Made by a program: the position numbers and the translations under genes. From positions 124,001 through 188,000 of the forward strand of contig NZ_CP118605.1 in NCBI RefSeq assembly GCF_029869925.1: a DNA stretch of 64,000 nt, read 5' to 3'. The notes beneath the pieces were generated by a model. It saw only the letters and a list, made by a program, of their open reading frames with translations. It searched no databases and was not told where the DNA came from. Below are positions 18,005 to 26,455 of this stretch, one piece after another. The first letter of the stretch is position 1. Each line of letters opens with the position of its first letter. This stretch comes from Microbulbifer bruguierae. GTDB taxonomy: Bacteria; Pseudomonadota; Gammaproteobacteria; Pseudomonadales; Cellvibrionaceae.

Positions 18005-18991
18005 TTATTTATTCTGCACGATTGCAAATCGGGCGCTTTGGCTTTTAATCATTGCGCTGAAAACTTCTGCTTCCTGATCACGCAGGTGCGTGGAAAGAAA
18101 GGTGGCGAAGAGGTTGCCCAGTAATTCCCGGGCTTCATCCGGGTTTGCTACCGGGAAATCGAGAAAGCCTCTTCCGGTGCATTCATCTGCGGGGTGGCAG
18201 ACGCTGAAGTGATTTGCCTGCTGCAGAATGCACAACCAGTTTTTATTGTCGTTACTGGCTACTGCGCGAGAAAAGGTTTCCTCGATGCGGCCGCTACAGT
18301 GTCCACTGCTATTGGTTGTGTCCCCGTAACGTTTTCCGCTTGCGGCAATACAACCGTCGCTGTCGCCGCCGGCAAGCAGCAGTGGAATATCCGCCTGCGG
18401 GGCCAGCAAGGTATCGGCTTCCCAGCCTAGTGCGGTTGCCGCACCGGTGTGGGCACCGTAGCTGAACAGGGCGCGCAATCCCGGCAGCCATTCACTGCGA
18501 CCATTGATCAATGCCAGCGTTCCACCTGCGGAATGCCCCCCCAGAGCCAGGCGCTCAAGATCCAGTTTTCCGGCGAGTAAGCCTTTCTCGTTTAATTCCC
18601 CAAGTTTTTCCTGAATGGCCGGAAGCAGCACAGCAGATGGGCGCGATCCATAAATTTCCGGTGTGAGTGCAGCCATGTCGATGCCGGGGGTGAGACTGAT
18701 ACTGCCGGGCATCTCTTCTGCGATCAGCGACGGAATTACCGTGACGATACCGTGCGCTGCAAGCTCCGACGCCAGCCAGGTGTAGTAGCTGGGCTCAACA
18801 TTCACTCCGGGGAGAAAAATTGTAACCGGGAAGGGGGCCAGTTCATTGTTGCAAGGGACCTGGCCGGTATTGCGCTCCAGTTCCGAATTGGAGAAGGAGG
18901 CCGGGTAATACACCTTAAGGGTGGCGGTGTCGTAGGGCGACTCAAGAGTCGCAATTCGGAAGCTGGTAAAAAATGCGCGGGTAGTGGACAT
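18005..18991 (-). CDS. Chlorophyllase/PET-hydrolase-like alpha/beta hydrolase
   Basis: A 328-residue hydrolase without a clear signal peptide. The stretch FPVTIFLPGVN...YYTWLASELAAHGIVTVIP, then GGHSAGGTLAL (nucleophile Ser) and later QANHFSVC (candidate His), follows the order seen in plant chlorophyllases and in dienelactone/PET-type hydrolases. Chlorophyllase would remove phytol from chlorophyll or pheophytin. Sequence alone cannot separate this from a general esterase; the company of RCCR-like and NYC1-like genes raises the first option. I start at 18991 (MSTTRAF). The longer frame to 19069 would run through the dyad at 19056-19069. It lies 24 bases before the rubredoxin fusion gene. Confidence 0.65.
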   Translation of the reverse strand: MSTTRAFFTSFRIATLESPYDTATLKVYYPASFSNSELERNTGQVPCNNELAPFPVTIFLPGVNVEPSYYTWLASELAAHGIVTVIPSLIAEEMPGSISLTPGIDMAALTPEIYGSRPSAVLLPAIQEKLGELNEKGLLAGKLDLERLALGGHSAGGTLALINGRSEWLPGLRALFSYGAHTGAATALGWEADTLLAPQADIPLLLAGGDSDGCIAASGKRYGDTTNSSGHCSGRIEETFSRAVASNDNKNWLCILQQANHFSVCHPADECTGRGFLDFPVANPDEARELLGNLFATFLSTHLRDQEAEVFSAMIKSQSARFAIVQNK

Positions 18992-19055
18992 GATCCGGAC
19001 ACGGCCTGTGGTTGTGATTGTGGCCCAAAGGATATTTGGCTGCCGGTCCGGGAGT

Positions 19056-19069
19056 ATGACAATTGTCAA
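19056..19069. promoter_or_regulatory. FNR/CRP-like dyad, ATGAC-AATT-GTCAA
   Basis: One mismatch to TTGAY-N4-RTCAA. It lies 65 bases before the start of the hydrolase gene (18991, minus strand), a reasonable activator position. One of nine such sites in the island. Confidence 0.45.
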
Positions 19070-19130
19070 TTAGAAAAGCAGGCGGTTGCGCTACAAACAG
19101 TGGCAGAAGCTGGCGCTTGTGCCTCGTGGT

Positions 19131-19766
19131 TCAGGTGACCAGATGCTGCCAGATTTTGGCCTGGAACGGTGCTTCATGCACAGGCCCACTGAGGCCGCGG
19201 GGATCCAGTTCGTGGCGGCGATCGCACAGGGGTGAGAGGCGGGTGCCGCGTGCAGTGAGTGTGCGTACCGCGTCGCCATTGCGATAGAGCACGGTGTGTC
19301 GTACCCGCTGGCCTGGCGCCGTCAACATAATGAAATCAGGTTCCATGTAGACGTTGCACGCGGCATCCAGTTGGCGAGCATTAAATGTCAGCAGGCCGAC
19401 GCCACCTGAAACGCCAACATTTTCGTAAGCGCCGGGGCCCAGGGCATCGAAAACCAGCAGGTTATCCTGCATGCGTCCGGCAAATGTTTTGGCCACCGGC
19501 TCGCGGCCGCGGATGTGGACGTTGGTGAGTTTGAGCGTGTAGCCGTCGAAATCGAGATACACGAGATTATCGAACGGGCTGGGGCCGGGCGTGCCGCTCC
19601 CTGCACTGGTGTCGTCCTGTAGCGGACGTCCATCCAGGTGAAACAGTTCGACCTGATCGTGCCAGATGCCGCGCATCAGCATCAGGTTGTAGCCTACTGA
19701 GCCTACAGGGAAGGTGGGGTAGTGGTTGGTACTCTTTTCGGTACAGGTCTCGGTACTGCTTGTCAT
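19131..19766 (-). CDS. Small possible barrel protein, unknown function
   Basis: A 211-residue soluble protein without signal peptide. It begins with a polar stretch, then YPTFPVGSVGYNLMLMRGIWHDQ, then alternating beta-strand-like segments (LVYLDFDGYTLKLTNVHI, GLLTFNARQLDAAC) and a basic tail. I do not recognise a named family with confidence; the strand-rich character and GIWHDQ opening are reminiscent of the protein at 15486-16457. It heads the minus-strand run and shares a 174-base divergent promoter gap with the NYC1-like SDR gene, with a regulator dyad at 19836. A ligand-binding or isomerase-type role is conceivable but not shown. Confidence 0.5.
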   Translation of the reverse strand: MTSSTETCTEKSTNHYPTFPVGSVGYNLMLMRGIWHDQVELFHLDGRPLQDDTSAGSGTPGPSPFDNLVYLDFDGYTLKLTNVHIRGREPVAKTFAGRMQDNLLVFDALGPGAYENVGVSGGVGLLTFNARQLDAACNVYMEPDFIMLTAPGQRVRHTVLYRNGDAVRTLTARGTRLSPLCDRRHELDPRGLSGPVHEAPFQAKIWQHLVT

Positions 19767-19835
19767 GGTTGATGCTCTTTTAAATCCCCTTGAGCGGGGG
19801 GCTGTTCGACGGCAGAACGCCGGTGAAAGATCTGA

Positions 19836-19849
19836 TTGCTATGTATCAA
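19836..19849. promoter_or_regulatory. FNR/CRP-like dyad, TTGCT-ATGT-ATCAA
   Basis: One mismatch to TTGAY-N4-RTCAA, placed in the divergent gap: 70 bases from the minus-strand start (19766) and 91 bases from the SDR start (19941). It could serve both genes. Confidence 0.5.
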
Positions 19850-19940
19850 TTGAGTTAAACATATAACAATCTTTCAAAGTGAAAAAGTGGCGTGGACAAA
19901 TTCGCAATTGTTTTTTTCAGTTTTAGTTAAGGAGAGAGTG

Positions 19941-20756
19941 ATGAAAACTGTAGTGATTACTGGAAGTACTCGTGGCATCGGGCGGGGGCTTGCTGAAAAT
20001 TTTTTGAAAAAAGATTGCCGGGTAGTGATTAGTGGGCGTAGCCAACAAGCGGTTGAGCAGGTGGTGGCCGAGCTTGAAAGCGAGTATCCCGGGCGTGTTG
20101 CCGGTCGTCACTGCGAAATCACCTCTGCTGCCGATATTCAGTCGTTGTGGAACGCGGCGTGCGAAGCATTTGGCGGTGTGGATGTGTGGATTAACAACGC
20201 TGGTATGAGTATCGCACGCAAGCCACTGGCGGAGCAGCCGGTGAGTGAGCTGGAGAAAATTGTTGCCACCAATCTCACCGGTTTGCTGATCGCGAATAAA
20301 GTGGTGCTGGCGGAAATGCTGAAGAAAAACCACGGCCAGATCTGGAACATGGAGGGATTCGGTAGTACCGGGCAAAGCGCACCGGGCATGGTTGCCTATG
20401 GCGCAACCAAGCGTGCACTGAATTACGTGAATGGCAGCCTGCAGAAGGAAATCAAGGGCACCAATGTACAGGTAAACACCTTGAGTCCGGGTATTGTGGT
20501 TACCGATCTGCTGGTCGGGGACTATGATTTGGCGTCGGACGAGTGGCGCAAGACCAAAAAGATTCTCAATATTCTCGGAGATACCGTAGAAACGGTAACC
20601 CCATTTCTTGTGGACGGGGTGCTCAAAACGGCCAAGTCCGGTGCGCGGGTTGCGTGGCTTACCACCGGTAAAGCGTTTGCACGGTTCCTTACTGCGGGGT
20701 TCAACAAACGGGATCTGTTTGTCGAGCACGAGGCGCAGGTACAGCAGTCCGTGTGA
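19941..20756 (+). CDS. SDR related to chlorophyll b reductase (NYC1/NOL)
   Basis: A 271-residue short-chain dehydrogenase. The cofactor motif GSTRGIGRG is at 8-16, INNAG at 84-88, and the catalytic set is N111, S142, Y153 and K157. Beyond the generic SDR motifs, the stretches VWINNAG, IWNMEGFGSTG and LSPGIVVTDLL match plant NYC1/NOL (IWINNAG, IFNMDGAGSGG, SPGMVLTELL) unusually well. Those enzymes reduce the C7 formyl group of chlorophyll b. The start at 19941 is fixed by AAGGAGAGAG; the longer frame from 19887 is not needed. A second, related SDR is at 43101-43910. The gene ends before a strong terminator. Confidence 0.75.
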   Translation: MKTVVITGSTRGIGRGLAENFLKKDCRVVISGRSQQAVEQVVAELESEYPGRVAGRHCEITSAADIQSLWNAACEAFGGVDVWINNAGMSIARKPLAEQPVSELEKIVATNLTGLLIANKVVLAEMLKKNHGQIWNMEGFGSTGQSAPGMVAYGATKRALNYVNGSLQKEIKGTNVQVNTLSPGIVVTDLLVGDYDLASDEWRKTKKILNILGDTVETVTPFLVDGVLKTAKSGARVAWLTTGKAFARFLTAGFNKRDLFVEHEAQVQQSV

Positions 20757-20761
20757 AAATA

Positions 20762-20790
20762 AAAAAAGAGGCCCGGAGGGCCTCTTTTTT
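20762..20790 (+). terminator. Bidirectional terminator
   Basis: A 13-bp perfect stem (AAAAAAGAGGCCC with GGGCCTCTTTTTT, loop GGA) between the convergent SDR and MFS genes. It has a T-run in both directions. Confidence 0.9.
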
Positions 20791-20805
20791 CTGCTATCGG
20801 TTTTC

Positions 20806-22146
20806 TCAGGCGCCGCTGGGGCTGCTAGAGCTGATAGGCGCTGCAGATTCGGTGGTTCCCTTGTCGCGGCGAATAAGCATCGCCCACGTGAATACCGCGA
20901 GGGCCACCGCGGAGAAAAACACGAAGGGCCCAGAGGGGCGCCATGTGTCGAACAGGTAGCCGCCGATGACGCTGGCGACGAGAATGCCCACCGCTCCGCT
21001 CAGGGTGAAGAATCCAATCACCGCGCCGCGCTGGCGCTCCGGCGCCTGTTGATTGATCAGTACTCCGCTGGTGATGATGCAGCTGATTTCCCCGAGGCCG
21101 ATCAGCACTGCGCACAGGATCATGGCCGGGGAAAAGGGGTCGTGAATAAACAGGGTGGAGCCATAGCCGATGGCAGAGACCAGCAGGGCAATTCGCAATG
21201 CCACAATTCGATTGATCTTGTCTGCGAGAATACCAAAAACCGGCGCGCCCAGCAGGGCGCATCCCTGGGCGATACCCACGATCATACCGGCACGCGCGAG
21301 AGCGTCGGCCCGGTTCATGCCCAGTTCTGAGGTGCCGTAGTTGGTTACCCACAAAGTGAAGAAGGTGCCGACAATCATAAGATTACCCCGTGCCACAAAT
21401 GAAGCACCATAAGCGAGCGAGATGGCGGGATCTCTGCCAGCGCGCAATCCGGCGCGAGTAATCTGCCACAGACTCTCGCTGTGCTCGCTTTCTGCGCCGG
21501 CGCCGGTACCTTTCTTCAGGCCGAAGAACATGATGATGCCGGTAATGGCGGCGACGACAGCCACCAGGGTGTAGGTCCAGAGTCCGGCCTCTTTCGCGGT
21601 GGCGCCGGTATTCTGAAAAATCGCAGGCAGCTGCAGAAGGAAAAAGACACTTACCATCGCGCCGAAACCATTCATGACGCCCTGCAGGCCGGTGGCACGG
21701 CCGCGACTGGCATTTGCCGCATAGTCACCAATTAGTGTGACTATGCAGGTGGTTATTGCGGCGAGACCAACGGAATAGATCAGTCGGAACGCCAATAGCT
21801 CATTGAGGGTGTCTGCATGTGGGTAGAGTGCAATGCCTGCAGCCATCACCAGAAACCCGAATCCGGTAACCGGGCGCCGGCCGAGCCGGTCAGACAGTGG
21901 GCCAAATATTGCTACTGCGACAATGATGACGATTTCCGACCAGAAATTAAGCAGGCCACTGACCACGCCGTGGCGCTCTTGCTCAATCCCCAGAAACTCG
22001 GTAAGAAGGAAAGGTTGTCCCTGGGGGATAAATGACGCGAACATAATAGTCGCGAAGCAAGAGAAGTAGAACGTAAGTAGGTTGCCACCGCTGACCGCGG
22101 GGTTGAGGTCTATGCCGAGGAAGCGGTGCCCGGTGTGTTGGCTCAT
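20806..22146 (-). CDS. MFS transporter
   Basis: A 446-residue major facilitator with about 12 hydrophobic segments. The loop 2-3 signature reads GPLSDRLGRRPV near 100. It is a paralogue of the transporter at 39831-41147; both carry an RDPxxxLxYGA(S/A)F(V/I)(A/S)RG stretch after the central loop. The substrate is unknown. The pairing with catabolic genes suggests import of an intermediate or export of a waste product. The start at 22146 has GGGAAAAG upstream. It diverges from the nitrilase gene; an inverted repeat lies in the gap. Confidence 0.85.
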   Translation of the reverse strand: MSQHTGHRFLGIDLNPAVSGGNLLTFYFSCFATIMFASFIPQGQPFLLTEFLGIEQERHGVVSGLLNFWSEIVIIVAVAIFGPLSDRLGRRPVTGFGFLVMAAGIALYPHADTLNELLAFRLIYSVGLAAITTCIVTLIGDYAANASRGRATGLQGVMNGFGAMVSVFFLLQLPAIFQNTGATAKEAGLWTYTLVAVVAAITGIIMFFGLKKGTGAGAESEHSESLWQITRAGLRAGRDPAISLAYGASFVARGNLMIVGTFFTLWVTNYGTSELGMNRADALARAGMIVGIAQGCALLGAPVFGILADKINRIVALRIALLVSAIGYGSTLFIHDPFSPAMILCAVLIGLGEISCIITSGVLINQQAPERQRGAVIGFFTLSGAVGILVASVIGGYLFDTWRPSGPFVFFSAVALAVFTWAMLIRRDKGTTESAAPISSSSPSGA

Positions 22147-22260
22147 GTTTCTTTTCCCGTAGAGGCGCGAAAGGCCGTTGTTTTTTTGGGTGTTGCCTTG
22201 TCCGTTGTAGTGCTTGTTACGTCGAATATATCGATGTGGATTCTTGCGGAAAAGATATAA

Positions 22261-22278
22261 TGACCGTATTTTAGGTCA
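22261..22278. promoter_or_regulatory. Inverted repeat TGACC-N8-GGTCA
   Basis: A 5-bp dyad with an 8-base spacer in the divergent gap between the MFS gene (start 22146) and the nitrilase gene (start 22335). It differs in spacing from the FNR-like dyads, so another regulator may bind it. Confidence 0.35.
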
Positions 22279-22334
22279 AATGCTACCGCGCCGGCTCGGA
22301 GCGGTTGGAGATAAGATTGAACAGGAGAATGCCC

Positions 22335-24134
22335 ATGAATGCCAAAGCGACCATCCGTGCCGCAGCCGTCCAGTTCCATGCCGGAACGGATATCGAGGAA
22401 AACCTGAAAACAACCCTGCGTATGCTCGACAAGGCTGCCGAGGTAAATCCGGATCTGGTGGTGCTACCGGAATTCTGCAATCACCTCTCCTGGTATGACG
22501 GCCCGGAACATTGCGCTGAGGTATCGGCTACGCTCGACGGTTCCTTTCTGCAAGCCGTTGCGGACAAGGCGCGGGAAAAGGGCTTCTTTGTTGTGGTGAA
22601 CTGTACAGTGCGGCGGCAAAACGGTGATGTGACCGGTTCCAGTCTGTTGTATTCACCGGAAGGTAAGCTGCTCGCGGACAATACCAAGCAGATTTATATT
22701 GGCCACGAAAATGACTTTTTGAAAAAGGCAGATTCCCCGGCTCCCATTGTCGATACACCTGTTGGTCGACTGGGTATGTACGCCTGTATGGACGGGGTGA
22801 TCAATGAGCCTCCGCGGACGCTGTCCCTGCGCGGCGCACAGGTGTTGTGTAACAGTGTCAACTCTTTTGCCAGCGATGAGGGATCCCTACATATTCCCGT
22901 GCGGGCACCGGAGTCCCGCGTATTTATCGTCGCCGCCAACAAGGTGGGTCCGCTGGTGCCCGAAGCGTTGCTGGGGGCGGTGAGTGCGGCGACGGGCATT
23001 CCTGAAAAGCACCTTTATGGTTCGGGGGAAAGCCAGATCGTGGCGCCCGACGGTACCGTGCTCGCCTGTGCATCGAAGGATCAGGAGGAGGTAGTGTGGG
23101 CGGATATCGAGCCTGCCGCGGCGGACAGCAAACTGCGTCCTGATGGCACTGATGTTTTTGCCTGTCGTCGCCCGGAACTCTACCAGGCCATCGCGGAAGA
23201 TCCGGCCGGCCAAATCTATCCCCAGTGGCTCGGCGCCGACAAGCTCGCGGCGTCCATGATTTCTGTTCCCGCCGCTGCAAGTCTTTCAGATGCCGGCGAT
23301 GCGGCGAAGCGCGCAGTAGATCAGGCAGCTGCGGCGGTCGCGCGCGGTGCCCGCCTGATCGGGCTGTCGCCCTTGTTGGGGGCGGAGTTGATTGCGGCTG
23401 ACGTGCCCGCAGCTGCGGTTGCCGCCGAGGAGGTCATTGCGGCACTCGCGGCAGTTTGTGGTGGTGCGACGGGGAGCGAGGTTTATGTCGCTACGGCACT
23501 GCCGCTGGCAAAGGGGGAGGGCTGCTTCCATTACTGTGCGGTGCTGATTGGTGCTGATGGGCTCATTGCTTCACAGCCGCAGGTGCACCGTAGTGAACGT
23601 TTCGCCTGGTCCGAGCTGGCTGCAGGGTTTGCGCCAGTGGAATTACCCTTTGCGCGCCTGGGGCTGGTGACCAGCGATGACAGTATTTACCCGGAGACAT
23701 TTCGACTGCTGGCGTTTGCTGGCGTGGACACCGCTGTGGTGCCGGTGGAGCCGCTGGAGGCGTGGGAGTTGCGGACCGGGCTGCTGGAGCGCTCTGCAGA
23801 AAATCGGATCAATTTGCTGGCGCCGGCAATGCAGCAGGCTGATGGCAGTTTCCCCTGGGGCGTGAGCTTTGCTACCGCTCTGCAGCGAGAATTTACGGTA
23901 ATGACGGAGTGGAAAGAGCGGCCGTTTGAAGGGTTGTTGAGCGAGCCGGAGATCTATGCCATGGGGGGGGGTGATTGTCACCTGGATGTCACTCTGTACC
24001 CGGCTTGCGCCGAGAACAAGGAGGTTTCGCGCAACACGGATCTGGTGCGTAATCGTCCCTGGGAGCTGTGTGGGCCAATTGCGGCGCTTTCGTCAGTGGC
24101 GGAGCTGGAAGCGGATTCGGCGGCTGCCTCCTGA
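22335..24134 (+). CDS. Nitrilase-family amidase with a second, degenerate domain
   Basis: A 599-residue cytoplasmic protein of two carbon-nitrogen hydrolase domains. The first (about 5-285) has the full Glu-Lys-Cys set: E46 in LPEF, K118 in NTKQIYIG, C151 in YACMDG. The second (about 320-580) has the fold's spacing, but TSDDSIYPE stands where the Cys is expected, so it is probably inactive and structural or regulatory. The family hydrolyses amides, nitriles or carbamoyl groups. In this island it could open or deamidate an imide-type product, which is inference. The start at 22335 sits seven bases after AGGAG. It diverges from an MFS gene. Confidence 0.8.
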   Translation: MNAKATIRAAAVQFHAGTDIEENLKTTLRMLDKAAEVNPDLVVLPEFCNHLSWYDGPEHCAEVSATLDGSFLQAVADKAREKGFFVVVNCTVRRQNGDVTGSSLLYSPEGKLLADNTKQIYIGHENDFLKKADSPAPIVDTPVGRLGMYACMDGVINEPPRTLSLRGAQVLCNSVNSFASDEGSLHIPVRAPESRVFIVAANKVGPLVPEALLGAVSAATGIPEKHLYGSGESQIVAPDGTVLACASKDQEEVVWADIEPAAADSKLRPDGTDVFACRRPELYQAIAEDPAGQIYPQWLGADKLAASMISVPAAASLSDAGDAAKRAVDQAAAAVARGARLIGLSPLLGAELIAADVPAAAVAAEEVIAALAAVCGGATGSEVYVATALPLAKGEGCFHYCAVLIGADGLIASQPQVHRSERFAWSELAAGFAPVELPFARLGLVTSDDSIYPETFRLLAFAGVDTAVVPVEPLEAWELRTGLLERSAENRINLLAPAMQQADGSFPWGVSFATALQREFTVMTEWKERPFEGLLSEPEIYAMGGGDCHLDVTLYPACAENKEVSRNTDLVRNRPWELCGPIAALSSVAELEADSAAAS

Positions 24135-24175
24135 TTTACGTGCCCGGCGTTTGTGTTGCGTAACAGTCGGGCATT

Positions 24176-24189
24176 TTGAGATTTATCAA
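24176..24189. promoter_or_regulatory. FNR/CRP-like dyad, TTGAG-ATTT-ATCAA
   Basis: One mismatch to TTGAY-N4-RTCAA, centred 78 bases before the first gene of the operon at 24261-29441. Confidence 0.5.
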
Positions 24190-24260
24190 TGTTTCCGAGC
24201 GAGTAGATTCCGACAATAAAATCCAACATAGGCCAATTACTGACAAGTCGGGGAAACACC

Positions 24261-25007
24261 ATGAGCGGAATCTCACTTCCTAAATCGCTGGCAGATAAAA
24301 CCCGCGATCGGCTTGTTAGTGAGCTGGGGCTGTCCGAGCAGTTGAGTGCCCAAGGCGGCCCCTGGATGACGCTGGAAAGTCATGCCCCCATGGCCCAGGG
24401 GCCGGTCGGTGAAGTGCGCCGCTATACCGGCGGTGGCCTGCTGCACTTGGTGACCTGTGCCATCGTCGTGCCGCAGATTGGTCTCGACTCCCACATGTTG
24501 TTTGCTTTTACCCCCAGTGAAACCGCGGTCCCGCACTTCACCCTCGACTCCGTGGGTGCAGGCGGGCACTGCGCTTTTCACCTGGATCTCATTCCGCGCC
24601 TGGATCTGGGCGCGAACCTCGCCTACATGGACGAGGTTTTCACGCCGCTTACGGAGGCCTGTAAGGCTGGTCGTTCCATCGAAGGGCTCTCCGCTGCCCA
24701 GCTGGATCCCCGGCAGTACGCGGTGATGTCTCCCTGGATGCTCGCGCATCGCGCCACCCCCGAAGCATTCGCGAACATTGATGATACCGTCACCGCCTAT
24801 CTGAACCACTGGCTGGGGCTGCTCAATAGCGGCATCGACAGTGCAGTGCTGGATGATGTGGATAGCGAGTTACTTGCGCGTCGGGACGCACGCAATAAAG
24901 CCATTATTTTTGACCCGGCTGTTGACAAGGTCTGGAATCAAATCGGTGGTTTGATCGGCGAGGAAAGCTCGCTGGCACTGCGTAAATTGCTGACCATGTG
25001 CGGCTGA
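24261..25007 (+). CDS. RCCR-like tetrapyrrole reductase homologue 1
   Basis: A 248-residue soluble protein related to plant red chlorophyll catabolite reductase and, more distantly, ferredoxin-dependent bilin reductases. The ordered landmarks are VPHFTLDSVGAGGHCAFHLDLIPR, then a LAYMDEVFTPL helix, MSPWMLAHRATPEAF, a helix before the LARRDARNKAIIFDP stretch, and a final Ile/Leu-rich helix. Plant RCCR has the same order (APNFVFELI...LILDLPHRKD...YLKEYY, SPTA, ERRDKSFRRK). RCCR reduces red chlorophyll catabolite without a cofactor of its own. It is the shortest of three homologues here and the first gene of a six-gene plus-strand run under a regulator dyad. Confidence 0.7.
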   Translation: MSGISLPKSLADKTRDRLVSELGLSEQLSAQGGPWMTLESHAPMAQGPVGEVRRYTGGGLLHLVTCAIVVPQIGLDSHMLFAFTPSETAVPHFTLDSVGAGGHCAFHLDLIPRLDLGANLAYMDEVFTPLTEACKAGRSIEGLSAAQLDPRQYAVMSPWMLAHRATPEAFANIDDTVTAYLNHWLGLLNSGIDSAVLDDVDSELLARRDARNKAIIFDPAVDKVWNQIGGLIGEESSLALRKLLTMCG

Positions 25008-25115
25008 ATTTCCGATTTCATTTTCAGAATAGAATTTTCTGTATCGCCGAAACAATCGAATAAATTATCCGGGTGCGATGGCGTGTGACGTCTAAGTACC
25101 CCTGGAGGAATAGCG

Positions 25116-26381
25116 ATGGCATTGACTGCTGAAATCCTGCTTGAAGACATGAATGAATCCGAACGTCGCCGTGCCGAAGTGGTGGAGTCGGTACTGCCGC
25201 AGGTAAAAGAAGCTGCTCGCGAAGTCGATGCGAATGCCCAGTTTCATATGCCGCATGTGTCGCTGTTTAGTGAGCGTGGGCTCCTGGGGCTGATTATTCC
25301 TGAAGTTTACGGTGGTCTCGGCGGTGGCTTGCGCGATCTGGCGGCAGCCTGCTTTGCACTGGGCAGTGCTTGCCCGTCGACCGCACTGGCGTTTTTCTTC
25401 CATTGCAGCGCTGCGTCAAGGGGGCTGTTGGCGATCGAGGCGCTGGAGGAGGGGCTGTTCACCGAAGCGGAAGCGCCGCAGGTGCGGCACTTCGCCGAGC
25501 AGGTGCTTCACTCCATGGGGCGCGATGGCAAGTGGTTTGCGAATTTTGCCAGTGAGTCGGTGAAATCAGAAAAGGCGGCGGTCACCATCAGTACGATTGC
25601 ACGCAAAGTGGAAGGTGGGTACCTGTTGAACGGGGTCAAATCTTTCGGCACCGGTACCGGCATCGCGGATGTCTATTTGGTAACCGCAAGTCTTGAAGGT
25701 GTGGAAACCGCGGAAGGCCTGTGTACTTTCTTTGTTGATCCCAATGGGGCGGGTGTCAGACCCCGCGCTTCCTGGGATGCGATTGGTATGCGCGGCACCA
25801 GTTCCGGTGGCATCGTATTGGAAGATTGTTTTGTACCTGAGGAAAGCGCCCTGGCAATTCCCGGTGCCTTTACCCGTTGCATGCAGATGAGCCGTGGCAG
25901 TTTCGTCGGTAATCAGATGGCTGCCGTGTGTGGCTATGCCGGTGCAGGTTATTCCGCTTACCAGTATGCCATCAGGAACCTCACGGAAAAGAAATTTGCC
26001 GATACGGGCAAGCCCATCGGTACCGCGCCCTATCAGCAGGAACTGATTGGCAAGATGTTGGTGGATCTGGAGACGGCACTGATGTGGTTGCGCCGCCAAT
26101 TGCAGCTGGAAACCAGCGAGCCGCCGTTGAAACCGAAGCACGAAGTCGTCAAGCAGTGGCGTCTGTGCAAGGGCGTCGTAGCGGAGTGCGGCTTCAATAT
26201 TGCCGTCAATGCCTTAAAGGCGAGCGGCACATCCGGCACTATGGGTGATCCCGCGCGCTACCTTCGCGAACTGAGTATGGGGGTAGTGCAGGCGTTCCCA
26301 GCCGAGCGCGGACGTTTAATGGCCGCGCAGATGGAGATCGAAGGTGCCGAGCAGAGTTTGTTTGGTGTCACTAGCAAGTAG
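25116..26381 (+). CDS. Acyl-CoA dehydrogenase-fold flavoprotein
   Basis: A 421-residue protein of the acyl-CoA dehydrogenase fold: an N-terminal helical domain with GLLGLIIPEVYGGLGGG near 55, a beta domain with YLLNGVKSFGTGTGIAD near 170 and WDAIGMRGTSSGGI near 225, and a C-terminal helical domain. The usual catalytic stretch ending in (Y)EGT is replaced by VVQAFPAERGR, so beta-oxidation chemistry is doubtful. Members of the same fold that act as flavin-dependent monooxygenases (DszC-like) also lack this Glu and need a flavin reductase, such as the one at 14963. The role could be an oxygenation step in the pathway. Start fixed by GGAGGAA before 25116. Confidence 0.7.
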   Translation: MALTAEILLEDMNESERRRAEVVESVLPQVKEAAREVDANAQFHMPHVSLFSERGLLGLIIPEVYGGLGGGLRDLAAACFALGSACPSTALAFFFHCSAASRGLLAIEALEEGLFTEAEAPQVRHFAEQVLHSMGRDGKWFANFASESVKSEKAAVTISTIARKVEGGYLLNGVKSFGTGTGIADVYLVTASLEGVETAEGLCTFFVDPNGAGVRPRASWDAIGMRGTSSGGIVLEDCFVPEESALAIPGAFTRCMQMSRGSFVGNQMAAVCGYAGAGYSAYQYAIRNLTEKKFADTGKPIGTAPYQQELIGKMLVDLETALMWLRRQLQLETSEPPLKPKHEVVKQWRLCKGVVAECGFNIAVNALKASGTSGTMGDPARYLRELSMGVVQAFPAERGRLMAAQMEIEGAEQSLFGVTSK

Positions 26382-26455
26382 TTTACGCACAGGCGCGCCG
26401 GTTCAGGCTTCGTGCCTGATAGAACAATAATTCAAAATTGCAACAGGAAAAGACC

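Noticed and set aside
15657..18124. Long plus-strand frames, for example 16952-18124 of 390 codons
   Set aside because: Antisense to the rubredoxin-reductase and neighbouring genes, whose motifs are unmistakable. No family likeness in the shadow.
24261..25007. Calling this gene a plain hypothetical protein
   Set aside because: The ordered landmarks shared with the proteins at 38853 and 42247, and with plant RCCR, are too many to ignore, although each single match is modest.
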